Assembly: GCA_020636445.1 (NCBI GenBank) | Contig: JACJXV010000017.1 | Span: 8,866-72,865, forward strand | Source of the DNA: Lewinellaceae bacterium | Lineage (GTDB): Bacteria > Bacteroidota > Bacteroidia > Chitinophagales > Saprospiraceae | Reading direction: 5' to 3' | Length of the DNA stretch: 64,000 bases | In this document: piece after piece, positions 43,438 to 54,500 of the stretch | Numbering within the stretch: position 1 is the stretch's first letter | How the letters are laid out: the number at the start of each line of letters is the position of its first letter | The notes under the pieces: model-generated | What the model was told of the DNA's origin: nothing | The model's database searches: none | What the model saw: only the letters and a program-made list of their open reading frames with translations | Made by a program: the position numbers and the translations under genes

Positions 43438-46400
43438 GCAAGTTGATCCCGCTATCCTGAATGCCTTATTTACCCTATGGGAAGTTGGGGCGCAATTAGA
43501 TTACCAACAGCGGTATCGCTTAAAAACCGCATTACTAACTGCCGCAACACCGGGGGAGCTCTCCGAGGCAATAGCTTTTTTTAATGAGCCTGCCGCCGCC
43601 ATGTTCCTGGATATCCACCCTGGCCTGGCAGCTGACCACGACTTGGCGGTCCGTCGGAAATTACCGGCAGCCCGCAAACCCCATTATCTTGCTGCTTTCC
43701 AGCTAATCATCGCCAGTATTGATGGAGAAGGATGGCCTGCTTTCCCGGAAAACCTGCTTCATGATCTCCTGGTAGTGGGGGCCTATACGCCTGCCCATTC
43801 CGCGATTGCTCCGGAATTAGCCCGCAAGTTAGCCTTGGAGTGCCTTCCGATTATTGCCGGATTACCCTTGCACCGTCATAATGCCCCCGGCCGGGCAGTG
43901 AGTAGTTGGTTAGACGGCATTGCCGAGATCGCCAATACCGTCGACTGTGCTCGTTGCTTACCCGCCTGGGTTGCGATGTTGGCGCAAATGCTCGACAGTC
44001 TTGAGGCTTTTCCGGCTGCGCTCCTCCACGATATTTATTGGCAGCGATACGTGCAGCACTGCCTGGCCGCCCTTAGCCAAACGATTCAAAAGGCTCCTGC
44101 CGATACCAACCTGGATCAGCAGGTGGCTATGCTTTTTACGCAGTTACTCAAAGCAACAATTGAAGCTCCGCGGCTCACGACACTGGCTTCTGCTACGCTG
44201 CAACCTATTTTGAAAAGCATTACCCAGCAATGGTGTGCAATACCTGCCTCTCCGCTACAGCTAGCCGGCAGCCTCGAACAAGAACACCTGGTTCGACTCA
44301 CCCTGGAAACCCTGGCCGATGCTCCGGCATTGGTTGTTCCCAAAGATGGATTACAGGAGATTTGTACCTCCTTGTCCGAGATGCTGCTGCGTCCGCAAAT
44401 CAATCACCCCGAAATGTTACCGGGGTTACTCCGCCTGGTCTTCGAATGGGGGGCTGAAAACCTGGCCCTTCTCCAAACACCCCCGGGCACCCCTCGTGGG
44501 TTTTTATTGATTCAGGCATTGCGGGAAAGTTTACTGCAATTACTTGGATCACCAGGAGGGCAAAGCTGGTTTGGTAAGCTCAACTACACCCAGCGTTACC
44601 AGCTGTTGGATCAAATTCTGGAAGCGGTCACCCACCACCCTGCCCTGGTCAGTGATCAGGTAGGCCAACAGTCTGTACTGCTGACTACCCTGGATGCCGT
44701 ACTGCGCGGATTAAGCAAGCTCCCCCCCGATCACTATCCTCATCCCGAGTTATTAACCACGATTCTGGAAAGTTGCTTACGAACCGTTACGCTAAGCCCT
44801 TCCGTATTGGATGTAATCGACTGGGACGAGGAGCAGGAAACGGACGCTGCACTGACTACGATCCTCCACCAGGTACTGACGCTCATCTTTTCCTCCGTCT
44901 TTGATCCGGCTACCGAACGGACGGGTACGGAAGAAATGGCCCTGCTACGGGACCTGCTAAGCTTCTCGCTGGACGAAATCCTGCTGCAATACCCGAACCA
45001 ATTAGGTCTGGTTCTGATTAAAATTATCCTATCCCCGGAAACAGGTTTCGATTTCCGTGAAGGGTTTGACCGCCAATGGGCCGAGCAGCTCCTCGAAGCA
45101 GCCCTCGCACTCATGTCACAACATCCCCATTTGATCCTGGATGAGGAAGGATGGCAGGAGATCATCACAGGTGCCACGGCCGCGCTATTGACATCCGGAT
45201 TGCATCAGCCGGCATTATTGCCTGAACTCATCAGGCTGGTGATGGAAAAAACAGCGGGCCAGTTGACGCTGCTCGTGGAAACCGAAGACGGGGAAGTCGA
45301 GTATTTATTAGTATTAGCCTTGCGGGAAATTCTCACCTCATTGGCATCTCCTACCCCCGGAGGTACCTGGCGGCCCGAACTGACGCCGGAACAGCTCCTG
45401 CGCATGGTTGAATTCCTCCTGGACGAGGTAGTCCATAACCCCAACTGGCTGACCACCTCAATCACTAATCACCCGTTGCTACGGGAGGTGCTGCAGATTC
45501 ACCTGCGGGCGCTGGGCCGCATTCCCCGCGAACAGCGCATTGGTTTCCAAACGCTGGAAGAACTGCTTAGCCGGGTTTTACAAGCCGTCGTGAATAGCCA
45601 CCACCTCCTGGACAAAGTAAACTGGGGTGCTCATTACAGTGAACGAAGCATCCTGGAGCACGCCCTGAACCTGGTGATTGGCTGGGTCTTCCCACCCGGG
45701 GAAGGGGCCGGGCTGAATAAACCTCAGCAGCTCACCGATTTGCTCACCTATGTACTGGATGTATTATTAGCCGAAAACCCTAACCCTACCGGGTTGGCCT
45801 TGTTGGAGCTCATTCTGTCAGATGCAGTAGGTATCGATTTATCCAGTGGATTTGAAGGCGACATGGTCGAAGACCTGGTTGACGCAGCACTCATGGCTGT
45901 AGCAACGCAACCGGAATTGCTTTCCGACTCACCGGGCATGCGCGAGATCGTCAATGAATCAGCGGCGGCAATCCATTTGCTGGGCATTGACCATCCGGAA
46001 ATAGGTTTGGATATCCTGCGGATGGTTTTTGAGGAAAGTGCCGGGCGGCTCAATGTTCTTCTTGAAGTGCAGGATAATCATTTCCGGCATTTACTTGTAG
46101 AGGCCCTGCAGCAATTAGCCACCGCGCTATCCACCGAACGCCGGCAAGGCCGCTGGTCACAGCGGTTAAGTGAAGATCAAATCCTGGAGTTGGTCCATTT
46201 TGTTTTTCAGGGAGTAGTTGAACATCCCGAGTGGGTTGAAGAGGAATTCTTGTACCATACCGTTGATGCTATTTTAACGGCCGTAGATTTTCGCAATGGC
46301 AACCGCCGCATTCCCTATCTGCTGGTGTTTTTGCTCATTCAGGATTTACTGACCATCGCCAATGAGCGACGGGAGTTTCTGCTTCCCATCACGGTAGGTG

Positions 46401-46669
46401 ATAAACGGGAAGTGATTGCCATCAGTTATATTGTCGAACGACTGATGGGCATTCTGTTGGCACAGGATTTAAGGGCCTGGCGCAAGATCACTCAGGAGGA
46501 AGTACTGGAAACGGTCATTCACTACTACTTACAACTCATGGATCAATGGGACCTCAGTATTGCCTCCATTGAAGCGGCTGTCGAGCAATTGCAGCGTGCA
46601 GCACGACAGCTGGCGGCCGGCAGTATGAACCTGGATGAGTTCCTGGATTTACTCGGGGGTGGGGATTAA
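43424..46669 (+). CDS. Large helical-repeat protein of unknown function (1,081 aa)
   Basis: ATG at 43424 gives MKHNKQVDPAIL; an in-frame ATG at 43352 would add 24 residues lying wholly inside the ankyrin gene and is less likely. No signal peptide or membrane segment, so cytosolic. Almost all helical, very rich in Leu and Glu. A unit of about 260 residues recurs three times, at about residues 323, 588 and 846, with conserved landmarks HP(E/A)(M/L)LP(G/E)L, (Q/V)ALRE, QxLxxV and HHP/HNPNW/HPEW. Short HPxLL turns and an LILSPxxGFDF-type segment recur between. No catalytic motif or known domain was recognised; HEAT-like scaffolding is one guess. The 14-bp overlap places it in the GNAT-ankyrin operon. 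Confidence 0.85.
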   Translation: MKHNKQVDPAILNALFTLWEVGAQLDYQQRYRLKTALLTAATPGELSEAIAFFNEPAAAMFLDIHPGLAADHDLAVRRKLPAARKPHYLAAFQLIIASIDGEGWPAFPENLLHDLLVVGAYTPAHSAIAPELARKLALECLPIIAGLPLHRHNAPGRAVSSWLDGIAEIANTVDCARCLPAWVAMLAQMLDSLEAFPAALLHDIYWQRYVQHCLAALSQTIQKAPADTNLDQQVAMLFTQLLKATIEAPRLTTLASATLQPILKSITQQWCAIPASPLQLAGSLEQEHLVRLTLETLADAPALVVPKDGLQEICTSLSEMLLRPQINHPEMLPGLLRLVFEWGAENLALLQTPPGTPRGFLLIQALRESLLQLLGSPGGQSWFGKLNYTQRYQLLDQILEAVTHHPALVSDQVGQQSVLLTTLDAVLRGLSKLPPDHYPHPELLTTILESCLRTVTLSPSVLDVIDWDEEQETDAALTTILHQVLTLIFSSVFDPATERTGTEEMALLRDLLSFSLDEILLQYPNQLGLVLIKIILSPETGFDFREGFDRQWAEQLLEAALALMSQHPHLILDEEGWQEIITGATAALLTSGLHQPALLPELIRLVMEKTAGQLTLLVETEDGEVEYLLVLALREILTSLASPTPGGTWRPELTPEQLLRMVEFLLDEVVHNPNWLTTSITNHPLLREVLQIHLRALGRIPREQRIGFQTLEELLSRVLQAVVNSHHLLDKVNWGAHYSERSILEHALNLVIGWVFPPGEGAGLNKPQQLTDLLTYVLDVLLAENPNPTGLALLELILSDAVGIDLSSGFEGDMVEDLVDAALMAVATQPELLSDSPGMREIVNESAAAIHLLGIDHPEIGLDILRMVFEESAGRLNVLLEVQDNHFRHLLVEALQQLATALSTERRQGRWSQRLSEDQILELVHFVFQGVVEHPEWVEEEFLYHTVDAILTAVDFRNGNRRIPYLLVFLLIQDLLTIANERREFLLPITVGDKREVIAISYIVERLMGILLAQDLRAWRKITQEEVLETVIHYYLQLMDQWDLSIASIEAAVEQLQRAARQLAAGSMNLDEFLDLLGGGD

Positions 46670-46967
46670 GCTGGACTTTGCCTTAAGGAGGAGAACGATT
46701 AATTTCATTGGTAACTGGTTTCTGGTAACTGGTTTCTGGTAACTGGTTTCTGGTAACTGGTTTTTGGCTACTCGTTTTCCCATTTTCCCTTCGCCCGCCG
46801 AAACTTTAGTGAAGGCCGGGTCGCCCACCGAAGCCCCCCATAGGCCGACAAGCTTGGCGTAGGCGGGTCTCTTCACCCCTCACTCTTCTCGCTTCAAAAA
46901 ATGGCACGCTAAGTCGCAAAGAGGTATTATTTCCTGCTGACTGTTCACTGTTCACTAATTCCCAAAA
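46670..46967. other. 298-bp repeat-rich intergenic region
   Basis: Between the helical-repeat gene and yraN (convergent). Holds a 14-bp minisatellite (46710-46765), a GC-rich tract (about 46791-46867) partly matching 40759-40791, and a CTGTTCA tandem near 46936-46956. No terminator hairpin or gene was recognised. Confidence 0.7.
46710..46765. repeat. Minisatellite, four 14-bp copies
   Basis: GGTAACTGGTTTCT repeated three times and a fourth copy ending TTTT. The unit is itself two related 7-mers (GGTAACT and GGTTTCT), tying it to the heptamer family. Confidence 0.9.
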
Positions 46968-47336
46968 CTAAGCTAAGCCCGGGAAAAAGGCATCGCGCAG
47001 ATGTACTAAGTCAGGCACAGCATTCGGCGGGTAGACAATACTGACGACATCAAAGCGAATTTCGCCTGGGTGTTCCGTCTGTTCGGCAAATACCGCGGCA
47101 GCTTCCGCCAGCAGGCGTTGCTTTCGCGGGTCGACAAAAGATTCAGGATGGCCAAAAAAAGTGTTTTTCCGGGTCTTAACTTCTACAATCACCAATATTC
47201 CATCCGCTTGGGCAACGATGTCAATCTCGGCCCGACTGTAACGCCAATTACGGGCCAAAATCTTATAGCCAGCTGCCGTTAGAAACTGACAAGCCAGCTC
47301 TTCCCCACGCTTCCCCAACTCCTGTTGATGTGCCAC
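46968..47336 (-). CDS. yraN: YraN-type (UPF0102) nuclease-fold protein
   Basis: 122 residues, the usual length. The conserved N-terminus GKRGEELACQFLTAAGYKILARNWR leads into the PD-(D/E)XK-like core: AEIDIVAQADGILVIVEVKTRK, with Asp-37-region Glu/Asp and the catalytic-type EVK. Family members resemble Holliday-junction resolvases; the cellular role is unsettled. Starts at ATG 47336. A strong minus-strand terminator (47376-47414) separates it from the upstream adhesin gene. Confidence 0.92.
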   Translation of the reverse strand: MAHQQELGKRGEELACQFLTAAGYKILARNWRYSRAEIDIVAQADGILVIVEVKTRKNTFFGHPESFVDPRKQRLLAEAAAVFAEQTEHPGEIRFDVVSIVYPPNAVPDLVHLRDAFFPGLA

Positions 47337-47375
47337 GGTCTGAAGATTTAGTTCTCCTTCAAGTTACAAAACAAT

Positions 47376-47414
47376 CAGGAGGCTTGCCAAACAGTCGTCT
47401 GACAAAGCCTCCTG
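47376..47414 (-). terminator. Terminator of the 1,277-aa adhesin gene
   Basis: A 10-bp perfect stem CAGGAGGCTT / AAGCCTCCTG with a 19-nt loop, followed on the minus strand by ATTGTTTTG. It sits about 80 bp after the adhesin stop. Confidence 0.8.
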
Positions 47415-47495
47415 AAGTATTCCGGTGCGAAGCGGCTTAAGAAAACCCTAAATCACGTTACGTGAAGGATTGACAAGCAGCTGCTGGGTTAACAG

Positions 47496-50400
47496 TTATG
47501 GTATTCTGAGCATACGCCCCGTTTCCACCCAGTTCCCTTGCTGCCAGCGGTATAAATACATGCCCGGGCCGGGGAACCAACTTGCGGGTAGCGTAAGCGA
47601 AGTTTGCGCTTCCAATGAGGGAGCCCAACTGCGTCGCAGCACTAAACGTCCCTGGGTATCCCAAACTTGCAGGAGTAGCTGCTCATCGGCAACCCTGGGA
47701 ACCTGGAATGTAATTTCATCCCGGAATGGGTTGGGGTGAGCCAGAACACCTCCTGAAACCAGCGGTTTAGCTGGTGCAGGCGCCAACCACGACAGATGTA
47801 GATTCGCTGGCTGCGGTTCGCCCTGACTGCCCGGAATATAACTTTCTGCCCGTAAGGGAGCCCGATCAAAGCGCAGGAAGTCAGAAAGATTGCCGTAGCG
47901 TAAGACCTCCAGTTCGATTACGGCAAATGGTGTTTCTTCTGTTAACCATACAGGCTCCGCAGTGAACCAGGAAAGGTCCCAACCGCCATCCGTACGTGCC
48001 GATTGTGCCCACTGCCCAGTCGCCAGCACCGGTTCAATCTGCCGCACCTGTATAGCGCCCTCTTCTACCTGAATACTGGCCTGCATACCCAACCATGGCT
48101 TGTTCCCCAACGCTGTCAGTGGCAGGCGAATAACATCTCCGGGGGCTACCTGTAAATCCGGCAACCGCAATCCCCGGGCTTCCGGGTTACTACGTAAGGT
48201 GGTGCCCGTTCCACTAATAGCACTGTTGTTCAGGTCGCCAACTTTAACCCCAATAAAATCAACATTCAGGTTGTTCATTAACAAACTCACCGTTGATGAT
48301 TCCGGGAAAGGTGGTGTAAAGGGATCCAATGGATTCGGGAAAACATAATCCGCGGGGATAAACCGCCAGGAAGCATTTTCCGGCAGAACACTAATTTGCC
48401 CCAATACCAGACGCTGCAACTGTGCCAGATCCCGAATCGAAACCCGGCCATTGCCATCTACATCGGCCGCAATAATCTTGTAGGGAGAATCCAGCAGGCG
48501 TGTCCCCAGAATATGCATATTCAACAGGATGAGATCCATCGTACTGGTACCCAAGGCATAGTTATCATTTCGCACGGGAATTACATCTACATTACCTCCC
48601 ACCGGGATCGTTGCAAAGTTGTAGTTACCCCCTGCATTTGTAACCACAGGGTCAATTCCAGGGTCGGAAAGAGCAACACCTACTCCCGGAATCCCCTGGC
48701 CTGTTTCCATCCGGATATTACCCGCCAATTGGACACCAAATCCGCAGTTATTCGCAGCATCCGTAACATTGATTACGACATTACAAGCCGAGAAATTTCC
48801 TGCTTCGTCGATCACCCAGAAGGTCCGTAGATTGGCCCCCAGGTTATCACAAGTGAACGTAAGGGATGTTGTATTCGGCGGTGAAGCATTCCCCGGTGTC
48901 GGGCGCGGTCCTAAGCGGAATTGTAAATTCCCGGGTGCTGTACAATTGTCCGTACTGCCATTCTCAAAGGCCGTAGCCTGAACCGTAACCGTTCCATTGT
49001 TTCCAATCGGAACAGTTATAGTACCGATACATTCCACATCCGGCGGCGTATTTTCGATAATGGCATACTCTACATCGCAGGTAGCGGTATTGCCACAAAT
49101 ATCCGTGACGTAATACGTGATAATATAATTCCCTGCCGGAACGGCGTTAGCCTGAAAATCGGTACCCAGGTCCCCATCTATCCGAACCGTAACCCCTGTA
49201 GGGATACATTCCTGAATATCATCCGGAACGGGAAAGGTTAAATCGGTAGAACAGGCATCCGGATCCAGAAAAACTACACTCCCCTGCGTTGGACAGGTGA
49301 AAACGGGTGGTGTGTTATCCTGCACCCGCAACCGTTGTACATGGGTAATCCTTCCACCTGCTCCGGGATTTGCTGGGTCAAAAGCGCAACTATCGGTCAC
49401 AACCCAGGTACGTCGGACCTCAATGCAATTACCAGGGCCACCAAAAGTGGGTGCTGCATCGGAGAACGAAATACCAACTTTACGGCAAGCCGTATTGATT
49501 AATTGCACATTGGTATATTGAGCAGGCAAATTTGGGGCCAGTAAATCATCGAGGCTTGTACAATTAGTAATCGTGTAATCGGGTGGGAATATGGCCCGCA
49601 ATGTGGTCGTATCTACATAATCGATCCGTTGCGTACACGTGAATTCTGAAGCACCTCCGTACTCGATCAACCAATTGCGTATCCGATACCCCCGGCCACA
49701 TTCCTGCGGAAAATCCTGATCGGTAAATTTTAACGTGTATATATCGCACATCCCATCAGCGACGGGTTTTCCTGTAATGTCCGGATTGGTTAGATCCTGC
49801 GTACATTGGGCGTTGGTATTAGGGGGGCAGGTTATGGTCACAGGCTGCTTATCTACTACCTGAACCTGAACCATACAAAAATTGCTATTACCAAAACAAT
49901 CCGTAGCCCGCACTATAGCCCGAACATCTTTATTAATATCAGCACAGGTAAACTGGACCTGTGGACCATAAGCAAGGTCCGTTTCTTCCATTCTCCGGAC
50001 GTCCAGCGTGACCGGGCAGCAGTTGTCCTCTGCAACAACATCGAAAGCATCAATGTCGGCAACGCCAATCCCTCCGGTAGTTAGGGCAACCTGAACCTTG
50101 CTGTCGCACAACAGGTTGGGCGGCGTTTTGTCTATCACTTTAATCGTTGCTGTACAGCGTGAGGTATTGCCACACGCATCAGTGACGATGTACATAATCT
50201 GATGATCCCCCAGGGGAACGCCCGTTAACATCCCTCCATTTGCCCGGATAACACCAAAATCCGACATGACCATTACCTCTACCGGCGTAGAGCAAGTCTC
50301 GGTAATACTGATGGCAGGGATCGTCACGTTAGCTTTACAGCCTACCAAATCAGTGGTAACTGCCCGAATCGTATCTGGACAGACCAACACGGGTCCAATT

Positions 50401-51329
50401 TTGTCTTTTATCTGAATAACCTGATCAAAGCGCCGGATAGTTGATCCACAGGCCTCCACCAAGCTCCAGGTACGAATAATGGAATACGTATTTCCACAGC
50501 CACTGATCCGGGCATCACGCATCGAAACGGATAACCCGCACAGACCATTCATCCCAATGGGCTGGCCATAAATAGTTGGATAACCTGTACTATCCGGAGA
50601 AGTATTGGGAGATATACACGATAATGCCGGGGCAGCAATATCGTTACGATGAGGAGGAAAAACGACATCATTAATATTGGGGCGCAAAATATTAATGGTC
50701 TGTTCGCAAGAATTGGTGCTGCCTGTACCACTGGTAATTTTCCAGGTACGGGTTATCCGGCCAACCAGCGGGCCACACATCATGACCAGGTTCTCGTACA
50801 CATCTTTATAGGTGATATTATACGTACCGCAATCGTTGGAAGTTGCCATCCCGGTATTACTTGGTTCCGTGGAATCTCCACACCTGATGTCCACTGCCGG
50901 AGGACAGTTAATAACCGGCAAACCCAGGTTTTGTACCGAGAAAGACCCGGTGCAAAAATTACCACTCGGAATATGTGTTACCCTGGCGTACAGCGTACGC
51001 CCCAGATAATCCCGGGTAACTTGTGGACTAGTGGGAATGGCGGGACCTGTTGCCGTCAACGCAACATCAACCTTAAAATCACCAGGTCCGTTTGGGGAAC
51101 ATAATCCAGCGTTTTCTTCCCCATCCAGAATCATATCATACGTGATCGTTACCGAGCAGGTTGGATCGGCTTTAATGACCAGATTTTGCTGGCAAACCAG
51201 CGTGCAGTTTTGCGCATGGCCGTCCAATGCCGCCCAATGGACCAAAAAAATGAATCCCCATAATCCCAACCACCAGGGTGGTCGGATTTCTACCCGAAGT
51301 TTTCTTGCGTTCATTATTGCCCCTAACAT
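47496..51329 (-). CDS. HYR-rich surface adhesin with dockerin-like block and T9SS type A domain (1,277 aa)
   Basis: Signal segment WLGLWGFIFLVHWAALDGHAQ (start at ATG 51329 or, equally likely, ATG 51314 = MNARKLRV). A Cys-rich N-terminus CTLVCQQNLVIKADPTCSVT, which the 1,330-aa neighbour also has, is followed by about eight HYR or HYR-like modules (about 60-850) with PVLVCPDTIRAVT and TPPVFTCPTQGSVVF. Residues about 860-980 form a carboxypeptidase-regulatory-like fold plus dockerin-like pair: first loop degenerate (NDNYALGTSTMD), second intact (DVDGNGRVSIRD). A cohesin-like domain follows (about 1090-1195). The last 77 residues are a T9SS type A domain (LAHPNPFRDEITFQV, MYLYRWQQGNWVETGRMLRIP). 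Surface-exposed; likely part of the dockerin group. It shares C-terminal design with the 1,330-aa and 6,374-aa proteins. Confidence 0.93.
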   Translation of the reverse strand: MLGAIMNARKLRVEIRPPWWLGLWGFIFLVHWAALDGHAQNCTLVCQQNLVIKADPTCSVTITYDMILDGEENAGLCSPNGPGDFKVDVALTATGPAIPTSPQVTRDYLGRTLYARVTHIPSGNFCTGSFSVQNLGLPVINCPPAVDIRCGDSTEPSNTGMATSNDCGTYNITYKDVYENLVMMCGPLVGRITRTWKITSGTGSTNSCEQTINILRPNINDVVFPPHRNDIAAPALSCISPNTSPDSTGYPTIYGQPIGMNGLCGLSVSMRDARISGCGNTYSIIRTWSLVEACGSTIRRFDQVIQIKDKIGPVLVCPDTIRAVTTDLVGCKANVTIPAISITETCSTPVEVMVMSDFGVIRANGGMLTGVPLGDHQIMYIVTDACGNTSRCTATIKVIDKTPPNLLCDSKVQVALTTGGIGVADIDAFDVVAEDNCCPVTLDVRRMEETDLAYGPQVQFTCADINKDVRAIVRATDCFGNSNFCMVQVQVVDKQPVTITCPPNTNAQCTQDLTNPDITGKPVADGMCDIYTLKFTDQDFPQECGRGYRIRNWLIEYGGASEFTCTQRIDYVDTTTLRAIFPPDYTITNCTSLDDLLAPNLPAQYTNVQLINTACRKVGISFSDAAPTFGGPGNCIEVRRTWVVTDSCAFDPANPGAGGRITHVQRLRVQDNTPPVFTCPTQGSVVFLDPDACSTDLTFPVPDDIQECIPTGVTVRIDGDLGTDFQANAVPAGNYIITYYVTDICGNTATCDVEYAIIENTPPDVECIGTITVPIGNNGTVTVQATAFENGSTDNCTAPGNLQFRLGPRPTPGNASPPNTTSLTFTCDNLGANLRTFWVIDEAGNFSACNVVINVTDAANNCGFGVQLAGNIRMETGQGIPGVGVALSDPGIDPVVTNAGGNYNFATIPVGGNVDVIPVRNDNYALGTSTMDLILLNMHILGTRLLDSPYKIIAADVDGNGRVSIRDLAQLQRLVLGQISVLPENASWRFIPADYVFPNPLDPFTPPFPESSTVSLLMNNLNVDFIGVKVGDLNNSAISGTGTTLRSNPEARGLRLPDLQVAPGDVIRLPLTALGNKPWLGMQASIQVEEGAIQVRQIEPVLATGQWAQSARTDGGWDLSWFTAEPVWLTEETPFAVIELEVLRYGNLSDFLRFDRAPLRAESYIPGSQGEPQPANLHLSWLAPAPAKPLVSGGVLAHPNPFRDEITFQVPRVADEQLLLQVWDTQGRLVLRRSWAPSLEAQTSLTLPASWFPGPGMYLYRWQQGNWVETGRMLRIP

Positions 51330-51418
51330 GATCTGATTTTTTTCAAATGAGTTGGCGAAAGTGCCTCATCTTGTATTGATGCATAATCTGTGCCAAACTC
51401 AGTTTTCTACGAAAAAAA

Positions 51419-51442
51419 GCGGCACCCCTGAAAGGGTGCCGC
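51419..51442 (-). terminator. Terminator of the 1,330-aa adhesin gene
   Basis: A 9-bp perfect GC-rich stem (GCGGCACCC / GGGTGCCGC) with a 6-nt loop, followed on the minus strand by TTTTTTTC. It lies 68 bp after the stop. A classical intrinsic terminator. Confidence 0.9.
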
Positions 51443-51509
51443 ATACATTATCTACTATGAAAAAGCTAAGTATTTTGGATTGACGCCCCAGATAGGTAGT
51501 GGAATTCCT

Positions 51510-54500
51510 CTACCGGACTGGTGTCATTATCATTTTGCGCACAGCCGTGAAATCCGCCGTTTCCAGTTGGTAGTAGAACACCCCATTAGCACTGACTTCC
51601 GTCAGGCGGAGAGGCATTTCATTATACCCCCGGGGGAACCGGGCCTGGTGCTGGTAAATTACCCGACCTGAGACATCAAAGACCTTAATCGTCGCGTCCA
51701 TTTCCGTCGGCAGTGCGAAGCTGATATGGGTTTCACTGGAAAATGGATTGGGATAGTTCTGGTAAAGCGCATAGCCCCCCTGATTTTTCAGCACTCCATT
51801 TGGTCCGGTGAACTGTAATAGAACACTCATTAATTCACTCGTATGCGTATAGGCTTCTGCTTTGGTTGGCTGAGAAGTCAACGCTATGGCATTGATCAAA
51901 TCAGCATCCCGGCGTGCCCGGAAGGTAAGCCGCATTAACTGGTGGTCCCAGCCAGGTAAGTAAAGTCCTTCCCTACCGTTCCAGCTAGTCGTGAGGCGTC
52001 CTTCTTCCTCACTGATGACCGCCAAGTTATCCGAGCCCATGCCCGGCAGCTCACCCATTTGGTAATCGAGTAAGGTCAGCAGGTCTTCATCGTAATCCAG
52101 GCTAAACTGGTAACCCATTACTGCTTCCAAATCACGCGCGGTTAAATCCACGGTAAACACTTCACCGGCACGGAAGGCCTTATCGCGGATCCGCACGATG
52201 AGCTCTCCTCCGGTAGAACGGGAATCCGGTACAACCAGGCTATTCGGAGTTGCCGAGCCATTAATATCCCCGACTTTGATCCCGATGAAGTTCACTTTTG
52301 CTTCCTGGGTATTGAAATTATCCAGGTTTTTGAGTTCCGGGAAATTCGCCTGCAGCGGATTGACCCCTGCGGGGAAAACGAACTTATCATCAATAAACCG
52401 CCAGGAAGTATTCCCGTTACCCAACTCAGTATCACGACCCAAGATCAGTTTCCGAAGCTTAATGACATCCAGTGTCGAAATCGTTCCCGACCGGTCAATA
52501 TCTGCTGCAATATACTTGTAAGGGCTGTCGAATAACTGAACCCCTAAGATATGCTTGGACAACAAAATGAGATCTATTGTAGAAACACCATTCAGGACAT
52601 CGTCATTCTTCTTAGGGACGACAGAATAACTCTTCCCAAGCGGAAGATTATCCACGGTAAAGCTTCCCTGGGCATTGGTCATAGTCGACAAGGGTTGTGT
52701 AGATTGCACGGCAACCGAAACATTTTCTACATCTACGCCTTGTGAGGTGGTGATCGTTCCCGCAATCCGACCCACCGTCGCAGGAATCGGACAGATTACC
52801 CCATTATCCTGAATATCGATGTAGGTTTCACAGAATGCACCATTTCCATTGACATCTGTTGCCCACAAGTGTACGAACTGGCGGCCAATATCCGCACAGG
52901 TAAACGTCAGCATCGTATCCGTAGGAGGCGTCGTTAAGGCCAGGTTCGCCCGGCGGATGGTAATTTTTATATTCTTCGGATTTGCGGCACAAGGGTCGAA
53001 ACTGCCTTTATCAAAGATGCGGGCGCTAACCATCGCCAAAGGTCCTCCAGGCATCATAGTCAGGCTCTGCGATAATCCCTGCAGGCAAATAGGTGACGGT
53101 GGTTTCTTATCCACTACCGTAATCTTAAACATACAGATACTGACATTACCACAACCATCTGTTGCCCGGAAGGTCACCGTAGTCGTTCCCAACGGATATA
53201 CACCACTGGCATTAGCGCCTTTGGCAGTTGCGTAGGGAGAATTATTCGTAATCGAAATTTCAGTACTGCAATTGTCCGTAGCCGTTACATTAGGAACCGT
53301 CACCTGAGCAGAGGTACAGCCATTGGTTAACTCTACCGTGACATCCTGGAGGCAGGTAATCACTGGTGGGGTGTTATCCTTGACCGCAATTTCCTGCGTA
53401 AAAGTGAAAATCCCCTCTTGTGACCCTGGTCGAATCCGGCATAGGTCCGTTACTGTCCAGGTGCGGAAAATCTTAAAGCAAGCAGGTGAAGCAGTGCCTT
53501 CATACCGGTTGTCTTTGGAATTGATGGAAACGGCCACACAACCAGGTGCATTCACCTTGGGCCGCTGTGAAAGCAGCGGCAGATCATCAGGGTCAGTACC
53601 GGAGCCACAGGTAGTCAGGACCACATCTTGAGGCCAGGTTATAGAATCCTTTACCAGCCGGTAGTTATTGACAATCTCAATGGTCTGCGTACAGGTAGCT
53701 TTGTTCTCCTGGAAATCGGTGGCTGTCCAGGTGCGGTAAATAAAGCCGGTTCCGCACTCAGCCCGATCAATCCGGAAGGTAGAATCGATATCAAAACCAC
53801 AAGCTTCAAAGGCAACTGCCGTACCAAAACGGGATAAATCCGTCAGGTCAGCATCACAAGCTACGGTAGTATTTGCCGGGCACTCAATCGTAGGCGATAG
53901 TTTTTCCTGTACGATCACCCGGACCATACATTCATTATAATGACCAAACAGGTCGCCACCTTGTTCTTCACGCGTTGGGTCGACGGGGCCAGGTCCTGGA
54001 TCCACCTCATATACCCGCATAATCACCCGTACGGATTCCATTTCCATATCCGCACAACAGAAAGCCACATAGTCATCAAACCATTCCTGGTAGCCCGCCT
54101 GATTTGTATTATCATCACCATTGACTTGCTGGCAAGCACCGATATCCATCCGGCGGACTTTGAAGTATACTTTGGCATTGCAATTATCTTTGCTACCATT
54201 ATCAAAATACTTCGCCTGTACAAAAGCCAGTCCACCATTGCTGAGGGACACTGCAGTAGATTCATCACAGACAGCCACTGGGGGAGAATTATCTACTACG
54301 GTGAAAGTCGTAGAGCAAACACTGGAGTTTCCGCAACGATCGTAAGCAGTGTATTGTGCGGTATAGGTTCCGGGAGGAACATTAAAATGAGGCCCTAATC
54401 CCATACCAAAAGGCGTAGAGACAGTAAAACTGGCCATCGGATCACAATTATCGCGAATGGTTGGCGCTCGCAATAGAACGGTCGCCCCGCAAACTCCGGG

